From an uncultured Muribaculaceae bacterium (GTDB taxonomy: Bacteria > Bacteroidota > Bacteroidia > Bacteroidales > Muribaculaceae), in the NCBI GenBank assembly GCA_934590135.1, contig CAKTOT010000045.1, positions 1-16,725 of the forward strand: DNA of 16,725 nucleotides, in the 5' to 3' direction. The notes under the pieces were generated by a model that ran no database searches, was not told the origin of the DNA, and was given only the letters and a program-made list of their open reading frames with translations. The stretch's first letter is position 1. Each line of letters begins with the position of its first letter. Both the position numbers and the translations under genes were made by a program. Of the stretch, positions 8,022-13,989 are shown in pieces.

Positions 8022-9899
8022 TTAGCGTTTCATTTCATTGCCTTCATAAAAATTAACAAAAGCACGATTGACATTTACCACTCCACCGGACGTTGGGTAT
8101 TCTCCAGTGAAATACCATCGGCCGGGGCATTCGGGAACGGCATCAGCAAGGCCTTCAATACTTTGGTAAAGTAAGTCGACTGATGCGTGAATATCTTTGG
8201 ACAGCAGACGGGATATTTCTTTTGAAATATCTTCGTCACTAAAAGGCGCATATATGTCTTTCACGACATTTCGCTGTTGAGATGCAGGCAGTTGGAGTTG
8301 CTCTATACAATCCTCGTATGCCTTACGCAGTGCGTCTTCCCGGCCCTGACGGCGCAGAAGGCTGACGGCAGCACGAAATGCAATAAACTCGGCAAGTCGG
8401 CTCATATCTATGCCGTAATAGTCCGGATAACGCACTTGCGGCGAAGACGATACAATGATTATGCGTCGCGGATGCAGCCGGTCAAGCATCTTGAGTATCG
8501 ATTCTTTAAGAGTTGTGCCGCGCACTATTGAGTCGTCAATAACGACAAGTGTGTCTTCTTCGTTTCTTACTATACCATACGTCACATCATAGACGTGTGA
8601 TGCCAGATCGTTACGCGATTCGCCCTCGGCAATAAAAGTACGCAATTTTATGTCTTTGATTACCAATTTATCAATGCGCAAATGTCGTCGTATGATACTA
8701 TCTATAGATTGGTCTGTAAGATTTCCGGCATCTCTATGGCGACGTAGTTCGGCTATACGACAAGCATCCAGTCGTTTTTCAAGGCCCTCGACCATGCCCA
8801 AGAACGCAACTTCGGCCGTATTGGGTATAAACGAAAAGACCGTATTTTCGAAATCATCGCCAATCATCGCTGACAAAGGCTTGACAAGATTGCGACCTAG
8901 GGCTTTACGTTCGCGGTAAATATCTGCATCACTACCTCGCGAAAAGTATATGCGTTCGAACGAACAACGTTCATTGGCACCGGCGGTAAGTATCTGCGGT
9001 AAAGACAATTCGCCATTTTTATTGACTACTAATGCCTGCCCGGGACAAAGTTCGCGAACAGCAGCGCGAGGCACATCAAAGACGGTCTGTATTACGGGGC
9101 GTTCTGATGCGACAACAATCACTTCATCGTCACAATAATAGAATGCCGGGCGTATACCATGACTATCCCTAAGCGTAAACATATCGCCCGAACCGGTGAT
9201 GCCACAAATTACGAATCCGCCATCCCAAGATGGAGCTACGCTACGTAGTATCCGCGACATATCCATATTATCTTCGATAGCGATGCCCAAAGCCGGCTCA
9301 AGTAGTTTGTCTTTATATTCGTGATACAATCTGTGGTTCTCTTTATCCAGAGCATACCCTAATTGTTCCAGCAATACAATTGTATCACTAAAGAGTCGCG
9401 GATGCTGACCCCGAGAAACTATCTCATCGAAAATCTCATCGACATTGGTCATATTGAAATTGCCACACAGTAGCAGATTGCGCGAGCGCCAATTGTTACG
9501 TCGCAGAAAAGGATGCACGTATGACATTCCGCTGCGCCCGGTGGTCGAGTAACGCAAATGCCCCATATATATTTGACCGACAAACGGAGTTGGAGTATTA
9601 GCTATTCCGGCATCGGCCTCATGATGCATAATTCGACGTTGTACTTCGTCAAATATTGTTGCTATGGCATCACTGCCCAAGGCTCGTTCGCGGTATACAT
9701 ACTCGTATCCGGGTGCAGCATTGATATCTACAACACCTATGCCGGCTGCCTCTTGCCCGCGATTATGCTGTTTTTCCATCAGCAGATATAGGCGATCTAA
9801 AGCCCACGTCGCCGAGCCGTAGCGTTCACGATAGTATTCTATAGGCTTGCGCAGTCTTATCATGGCCACGCCGCACTCGTGTTTCAGGATCTCTGCCAT
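8022..9899 (-). CDS. Long-form amidophosphoribosyltransferase (PurF family)
   Basis: A 625-aa enzyme with a class II glutamine amidotransferase domain and a phosphoribosyltransferase domain. The expected reaction makes 5-phosphoribosylamine from PRPP and glutamine, the first step of purine synthesis. After an 8-residue propeptide, Cys9 (HECGVAM) is the N-terminal nucleophile. NRGQEAAGI (46-54), GHLRYSTTG (113-121), GNFNMTN (146-152) and RDSHGIRP (244-251) complete the glutaminase site. The PRPP loop is VVIDDSIVRGTT (452-463), and YGIDMS (495-500) follows. About 115 residues beyond the normal PurF end include WYFTGEYPTSGG and VNVNRAFVNF, which I remember from a second, long PurF paralogue in Bacteroidota. 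It starts one base after the glnN stop (TGA-T-ATG). Whether it is the main PurF or a paralogue with another acceptor cannot be told here, so no symbol is given. Confidence 0.9.
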   Translation of the reverse strand: MAEILKHECGVAMIRLRKPIEYYRERYGSATWALDRLYLLMEKQHNRGQEAAGIGVVDINAAPGYEYVYRERALGSDAIATIFDEVQRRIMHHEADAGIANTPTPFVGQIYMGHLRYSTTGRSGMSYVHPFLRRNNWRSRNLLLCGNFNMTNVDEIFDEIVSRGQHPRLFSDTIVLLEQLGYALDKENHRLYHEYKDKLLEPALGIAIEDNMDMSRILRSVAPSWDGGFVICGITGSGDMFTLRDSHGIRPAFYYCDDEVIVVASERPVIQTVFDVPRAAVRELCPGQALVVNKNGELSLPQILTAGANERCSFERIYFSRGSDADIYRERKALGRNLVKPLSAMIGDDFENTVFSFIPNTAEVAFLGMVEGLEKRLDACRIAELRRHRDAGNLTDQSIDSIIRRHLRIDKLVIKDIKLRTFIAEGESRNDLASHVYDVTYGIVRNEEDTLVVIDDSIVRGTTLKESILKMLDRLHPRRIIIVSSSPQVRYPDYYGIDMSRLAEFIAFRAAVSLLRRQGREDALRKAYEDCIEQLQLPASQQRNVVKDIYAPFSDEDISKEISRLLSKDIHASVDLLYQSIEGLADAVPECPGRWYFTGEYPTSGGVVNVNRAFVNFYEGNEMKR

Positions 9900-9900
9900 A

Positions 9901-12090
9901 TCAGCGAATAAAAAGAAGTTCGCGATACTTGGGCAATGGCCACATCTCGTTGTCTACCATAAGTTCGAGTTTGTCTATATGATAGCGTATTGTCTCCATT
10001 CGCGGCGCCACGTTGTCATGATACATTATAGCCTTCTGTCGCTCGTTGTCGCATCCGTTGGCTTTCTTACGGGCTTCGACCATAGCTTCGACCTCAGTCT
10101 TTATAGCCTCCATATGCATGGATATGCCTTCAATGGTGTCCATATCGTGTCCGAAGAGCGCCGCCGACTTATGGTCTCCAAAAAGTGTCTTGATTTTCAC
10201 AAGGTTGTCCACAAGTATCGATTGATAACGTGTGGCCACTGGGATTATATGATTTAGGGCCAAATCACCAAGGACTCTGGCCTCTATCTGTACCTTCTTT
10301 GTGTACATTTCCCATTTGACCTCGTTGCGTGCTTCCAATTCGACACGGCTGAATACACCTGTGCGTTCAAACATTTTCTCGGACTCGCGCGTCAAATAGG
10401 CATCGAATATCTTTGGTGCGCTGGTTTCGCAGTCAAGGCCGCGGCGTTTAGCTTCTTTCACCCATTCTTCGCTGTATCCGTTGCCATCGAAGTGTATAGG
10501 TTGACTTTGTATAATCAACTTGCGTACCTCACCCAATATGGCCTGGCGTAATGGGATTCCGGTAGCCACAGCCTTGTCTACTTCACTCTTGAATTGTGTG
10601 AGCTGGTCCGCGACAGCGGCGTTAAGCACAATCATCGCAGATGCGCAATTGGCCGACGATCCTACAGCACGGAACTCAAAGCGGTTGCCGGTAAAAGCAA
10701 AAGGAGATGTACGATTGCGATCGGTGTTGTCTATAAGTATCTCCGGAATCTGCGCCAAACCTACCGATATGCCTTCGCGAGATGTGAGGTCTTCAAGTTG
10801 GCTGTCCGTACTGTCAGCAAGCCTGTCAAGTACCGTGCTTAATTGACTGCCGGTAAATATGGATATGATAGCAGGCGGGGCCTCATTGGCGCCAAGCCTA
10901 TGGGCATTGGTGGCTGACATTATGGACGCTTTGATTAGTCCATTGTGTTTGTGCACGGCAGCCATCACATTGACTATAAATGTGATAAATTGTAGATTTG
11001 CCTCCGGTGTCTTTCCAGGCGCAAACAGCTGTGTTCCGGTATCAGTACTTAAGCTCCAGTTGTTATGCTTGCCCGAGCCATTGACACCTGCAAAAGGCTT
11101 CTCGTGAAGTAAGACGCGGAAGTTGTGGCGACGGGCAACTTCATTCATCAAGGACATCAGCAGTAGGTTGTGATCGTTAGCCAAATTGACGTCCTCAAAT
11201 ATTGGGGCAAGTTCAAACTGATTGGGCGCCACTTCATTATGACACGTTTTGGCCGGGATTCCAAGTCGATGAGCCTCTATTTCGAGATCAAGCATAAATG
11301 CCTCAACTCGAGATGGTATCGAACCAAAGTAGTGGTCTTCCAGTTGCTGGTTTTTGGGGCTTTCGTGCCCCATAAGAGTACGGCCTGTCATCACCAAATC
11401 AGGACGTGCGTTGTAGAGAGCCTCATCCACAAGGAAGTATTCCTGTTCCCAGCCCAAATTAGCGGTCACGTGCTTCACAGCCGGATCAAAGTATCGCGCA
11501 ACAGCCGTTGCCGCGGCATCGACGGCATTGAGAGCTCGCAACAATGGCGTCTTATAGTCCAATGATTCACCCGTATAGGATATGAATATCGTTGGAATAC
11601 ACAGCGTACGATCAAGTATAAAAGCGGGAGAGGATATGTCCCATGCCGAGTATCCGCGTGCCTCGAAAGTATTACGGATTCCGCCGTTGGGGAAAGATGA
11701 CGCATCAGGCTCTTGCTGAACAAGGAGTTTTCCGTCAAATTTTTCCACCACCCCGCCTTTACCGTCATGCTCAATGAATGCATCGTGTTTTTCGGCTGTG
11801 CCATCGGTAAGCGGATGAAACCAATGCGTATAGTGACGGGCACCGTTATCTATGGCCCAGCGCTTCATACCTACGGCAACGCTGTCTGCAAGTGTTCGGG
11901 ATATGGGACGTTTGTTCTCTATGGCGTAGACAAGTGCGTCATACGCATCCTTGGATAAATACTCAAACATCTTTTGGCGGTTGAACACAGCCTTGGCATA
12001 GTATGTCTCAGGACGTTCGTTCGGAACTTGAACGTGTACAGCCTTGCGGTTGCAGGCTTCTTCGATGACTTTGAAACGCAGGTGTGACAT
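9901..12090 (-). CDS. glnN: Glutamine synthetase type III
   Basis: A 729-aa cytosolic ATP-dependent enzyme joining ammonia and glutamate to give glutamine. The length equals that of the Bacteroides fragilis GSIII as I remember it, and is far above the ~450-470 aa of GSI. The GSIII N-terminal region (MSHLRFKVIEEA, VPNERPETYY) is followed by HYTHWFHPLTDGTAEKHDAF (87-106) and EPDASSFPNGGIRNTFEARG (127-146). Metal and substrate sites are visible: GWEQEYFLVD (213-222; Glu215, Glu217), HNEVAPNQFELAP (284-296), GVNGSGKHNNWS (335-346), RLGANEAPPAI (398-408) and FAFTGNRFEFRAVGSS. GSIII enzymes form double-ring dodecamers. No TAnnTTTG element lies in the 100 bases before the ATG. The nearest is at 12433-12440, so the structured RNA at 12195-12343 may be part of its leader. 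It is translated just ahead of a glutamine-using purF-family gene. Confidence 0.96.
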   Translation of the reverse strand: MSHLRFKVIEEACNRKAVHVQVPNERPETYYAKAVFNRQKMFEYLSKDAYDALVYAIENKRPISRTLADSVAVGMKRWAIDNGARHYTHWFHPLTDGTAEKHDAFIEHDGKGGVVEKFDGKLLVQQEPDASSFPNGGIRNTFEARGYSAWDISSPAFILDRTLCIPTIFISYTGESLDYKTPLLRALNAVDAAATAVARYFDPAVKHVTANLGWEQEYFLVDEALYNARPDLVMTGRTLMGHESPKNQQLEDHYFGSIPSRVEAFMLDLEIEAHRLGIPAKTCHNEVAPNQFELAPIFEDVNLANDHNLLLMSLMNEVARRHNFRVLLHEKPFAGVNGSGKHNNWSLSTDTGTQLFAPGKTPEANLQFITFIVNVMAAVHKHNGLIKASIMSATNAHRLGANEAPPAIISIFTGSQLSTVLDRLADSTDSQLEDLTSREGISVGLAQIPEILIDNTDRNRTSPFAFTGNRFEFRAVGSSANCASAMIVLNAAVADQLTQFKSEVDKAVATGIPLRQAILGEVRKLIIQSQPIHFDGNGYSEEWVKEAKRRGLDCETSAPKIFDAYLTRESEKMFERTGVFSRVELEARNEVKWEMYTKKVQIEARVLGDLALNHIIPVATRYQSILVDNLVKIKTLFGDHKSAALFGHDMDTIEGISMHMEAIKTEVEAMVEARKKANGCDNERQKAIMYHDNVAPRMETIRYHIDKLELMVDNEMWPLPKYRELLFIR

Positions 12091-12152
12091 TGATTCTATT
12101 TCGCTTTATGGTTGTATATTGTGTAGTGTCATTATTAGTTCCTTTCAATCCC

Positions 12153-12163
12153 GCGTCATTGTC
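12153..12163. repeat. 11-base direct repeat, copy 1 (GCGTCATTGTC)
   Basis: GCGTCATTGTC occurs here and again at 12333-12343, 180 bases apart and on either side of the structured RNA. On the minus strand both read GACAATGACGC. The first six bases can pair with ATTGTC at 12195-12200, so the two copies compete for one partner in a minus-strand transcript. Confidence 0.6.
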
Positions 12164-12194
12164 TATCTACCCGGTTGTCAGCGTTTATCGGAAA

Positions 12195-12343
12195 GACAAT
12201 CCAAGACACTAAAAAAACTTGACCCCTGCGTTTCGGGAGCGGCAAAGGCCTCGGCAGTGCATCTGATGATGTCTGCATACGGCCTCGCCCGCCTTAGACA
12301 CAGGGGCTTCGCTGTATTTCTAAAATCTTGGAGCGTCATTGTC
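12195..12343 (-). ncRNA. Structured RNA upstream of glnN: 6S-like RNA or glnN leader
   Basis: The minus strand folds by eye into one long rod. From outside in: GACAAT (12338-12343) with ATTGTC (12195-12200); a 6-base bulge; CCAAGAUUUUAGAAA (12317-12331) with UUUUUAGUGUCUUGG (12201-12215), 14 of 15 paired; a 10/7-base bubble; CCCCUGUG (12299-12306) with CGCAGGGG (12223-12230); a GC-rich stem, GGCGAGGCC with GGCCUU(U)GCC (12281-12289 with 12241-12250); and an apical hairpin GCAG-A-CAUC-AUCA-GAUG-CA-CUGC (12254-12276). That gives about 45 pairs. Five are G-U on the minus strand and would be A-C mismatches on the plus strand, which fixes the strand. A seven-U run (12211-12217) follows the GGGG arm. 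The closing stem, bubble and long apical stem recall 6S RNA, but I do not recognise a 6S sequence signature. A glnN leader with an attenuator is the alternative. Confidence 0.5.
12333..12343. repeat. 11-base direct repeat, copy 2 (GCGTCATTGTC)
   Basis: Second copy of the repeat at 12153-12163. On the minus strand its GACAAT part forms the outermost stem of the structured RNA. Confidence 0.6.
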
Positions 12344-12432
12344 GCGAGATTTCTTTATTCTACAAAAGCATATTTCCAAATGGATGTGCAGATACAAACT
12401 CAAAATACATTCAGTATTCGCTTTTGACAATG

Positions 12433-12440
12433 CAAAGTTA
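12433..12440 (-). promoter_or_regulatory. Candidate -7 element for the structured RNA and/or glnN
   Basis: TAACTTTG on the minus strand is a perfect TAnnTTTG match. No clear TTTG lies 19-21 bases upstream; only a T-rich stretch (GTTTTTC) is present. Transcription would begin near 12426. The start would be about 85 bases before the outer stem of the structured RNA and about 335 bases before the glnN ATG. Confidence 0.4.
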
Positions 12441-12648
12441 GTATTATTTTTTGAAAAACACGTCTGTTTGCTCGCCATATGCGATATTGTATCAATTTTT
12501 AGTTTGGCGCTGAAAAAAAGACGGAAAAGACATATACAAGACTTGCTCTGTCGATTAAGCCGATATATGGATATAAAAGGCACTTTATTATTTGAGTATG
12601 AGGTTAATTTCGCTCAACATCAGTTGCTCCGGGTTTTGGTTTCGACTT

Positions 12649-12665
12649 TTGCAACCGAGTTGCAA
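12649..12665. promoter_or_regulatory. TTGCAA-N5-TTGCAA box, likely Fur-family (Nur-like) operator
   Basis: TTGCAAC-CGA-GTTGCAA is a perfect 7-bp inverted repeat. It contains two copies of the palindromic hexamer TTGCAA separated by five bases. It ends 11 bases before the -7 element of the efflux operon, so it covers the -33 region, a position suited to repression by occlusion. The TTGCAA-N5-TTGCAA layout is the one I remember for the nickel-responsive Fur-family regulator Nur of Streptomyces. Which regulator binds it here is not known, and none is encoded in the window. Confidence 0.55.
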
Positions 12666-12676
12666 CGGCAGATAAT

Positions 12677-12684
12677 TACCTTTG
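12677..12684 (+). promoter_or_regulatory. -7 element of the metal efflux operon promoter
   Basis: TACCTTTG matches TAnnTTTG perfectly and lies 46 bases before the adaptor ATG at 12731. There is no good TTTG at 19-21 bases upstream: that place is taken by the TTGCAA box, which suggests a weak, regulated promoter. Transcription should start near 12690. Confidence 0.55.
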
Positions 12685-12730
12685 TAGCACTAAATAGAAC
12701 TTTACATCAACATATAATCATAATCAAACG

Positions 12731-13942
12731 ATGTCAATAAAACATAAGAGACTGATAAAGCACTTCTTATACCTGTCATTATGTGCAGTCGTTGCATCCT
12801 GCAATACCAATGCCAAGGACGAACTCGCACACCATCACCACCATAACGGGCACGAATGCGAGGAGCACGAAAGTCATGATGAGCACGAAGGTCATGACCA
12901 CGAGGGACATGAAGGGCACAATCATGGCGATGGAGATGAAATAACCCTTCACCCTGAGCAGGCGAAGCGTTTCGGCGTAAAAGTCACTGAAGTGCGACCG
13001 GGCACCTTCAGCAGTATCGTAAAGGTTTCGGGCCAAGTGCTCCCATCACCACAATCTGCATCTATCATCTCGGCTCCAACTGCCGGAATCGTATACTTCA
13101 ACAGCAAGGCCGCTGTCGGACAAGTAATCTCGGCCGGGACAACAATAGCTACCGTCAAGGCTTCGGCGGTCACCGGCGGCGACCCAAATGCGGCTGCACG
13201 CGTTGCCCTTGAGGCTGCACGCAAGGAGGTGGAACGCCTTGAACCGCTGCACCGCCGCGGCGTAGTGTCTACAGCCGAGTACAACCGCGCCGTAGCGGCA
13301 TACCAAAGCGCCAAAGCATCATACAGCCCGGCTGCCGCCTCCGGCAGCGCTCGCGCCACGACTTCCGGCACCATCACGGCCCTTCTTGTCGAGCAGGGAC
13401 AATATGTCGAAGCCGGCGCACCTTTGGCTTCTGTAACGGCAAATACACGTCTGACCCTGCGTGCCGATGTACCCCAAAAGCTCTATGGCGCCGTGACCTC
13501 GGTCTCCAATGCTCGTTTTCGCCCTTCTTACATGACCGAATCTCTGGACATCAAAGAACTGGGAGGTGCACGCAGTTCATCTGCCGAGGCTGTAAGCTCT
13601 ACGCCGGGTTATATTCCCGTATACTTTTCCTTTAACAACAACGGTAGCATCGTCCCCGGCTCTATTGTAGAGGTATTCCTTGAAGGACAACCCCGAGCCA
13701 ATGTGGTCACAGTTCCCGTATCGGCTTTGTCCGAGCAGCAAGGCGACTACTTCGTATACATTCAGCTTGACGAAGAGGGTTATCAGAAAGTACCCGTCAC
13801 CATCGGACAAAGCAACGGTGTACGCACGGAAATTCTCTCGGGTCTTCATTCGGGAGATAAAGTCGTAGTCGAAGGTACTACCACAGTACGTCTTGCCGAG
13901 AAATCCGGAGTAGTACCCGAAGGCCATTCGCACAGCCATTGA
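12731..13942 (+). CDS. Heavy-metal RND efflux periplasmic adaptor, His-rich lipoprotein
   Basis: A 403-aa membrane-fusion protein that would link the inner-membrane pump encoded next to an outer-membrane TolC-like channel. The signal peptide ends in a lipobox (VASC, Cys24), so it is membrane-anchored in the periplasm. Residues 34-65 contain 14 His with many Glu/Asp and one Cys, a likely metal-binding segment, and the C-terminus repeats the theme (GHSHSH). The order after that is: a beta-barrel/lipoyl half starting near 70 (GVKVTEVRPGTF, SGQVLPSP), lipoyl motif (APTAGIVYF, GQVISAGTTIATV), a short helical hairpin (about 155-195), the second lipoyl half (TSGTITALLVEQGQYVEAG), beta-barrel, and membrane-proximal domain (VPVSALSEQQGDYFVYI, GLHSGDKVVVEG). 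The short hairpin is typical of CzcB/CusB-type adaptors. It is followed 47 bases later by the pump. The metal is not certain. Confidence 0.9.
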   Translation: MSIKHKRLIKHFLYLSLCAVVASCNTNAKDELAHHHHHNGHECEEHESHDEHEGHDHEGHEGHNHGDGDEITLHPEQAKRFGVKVTEVRPGTFSSIVKVSGQVLPSPQSASIISAPTAGIVYFNSKAAVGQVISAGTTIATVKASAVTGGDPNAAARVALEAARKEVERLEPLHRRGVVSTAEYNRAVAAYQSAKASYSPAAASGSARATTSGTITALLVEQGQYVEAGAPLASVTANTRLTLRADVPQKLYGAVTSVSNARFRPSYMTESLDIKELGGARSSSAEAVSSTPGYIPVYFSFNNNGSIVPGSIVEVFLEGQPRANVVTVPVSALSEQQGDYFVYIQLDEEGYQKVPVTIGQSNGVRTEILSGLHSGDKVVVEGTTTVRLAEKSGVVPEGHSHSH

Positions 13943-13989
13943 TACGCATAACTACACTATAGCCTTTTAATATTGAATATCACACAGTT

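Larger units (their letters stand above)
12091..12730. other. Divergent intergenic region between glnN and the metal efflux operon
   Basis: These 640 bases hold no convincing gene. Contents from left to right: glnN-proximal leader with one copy of an 11-base repeat (12153-12163); a structured RNA on the minus strand (12195-12343) containing the second copy (12333-12343); a minus-strand -7 element (12433-12440); an AT-rich stretch (about 12440-12600) in which I see nothing definite; a TTGCAA-N5-TTGCAA box (12649-12665); and a plus-strand -7 element (12677-12684). The open frames across this stretch have no family resemblance and cross the promoters. Confidence 0.7.

Noticed and set aside
12195..12343. 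SRP (4.5S) RNA, cobalamin, TPP or SAM riboswitch for the structured RNA
   Set aside because: I looked for the SRP GGAA-loop context (GGUCAGG, AGCAGCC), the B12-box wording, the TPP CUGAGA element and the SAM-I core on both strands and did not find them.
12320..12583. Open frame of 87 codons on the minus strand
   Set aside because: It spans the candidate minus-strand promoter and enters the structured RNA. No recognisable domain or start context.
12339..12740. Open frame of 133 codons on the plus strand in the intergenic region
   Set aside because: It crosses the TTGCAA box and the promoter of the efflux operon and overlaps the adaptor start. It has no family resemblance and an irregular, Lys/Cys-rich composition typical of chance frames.
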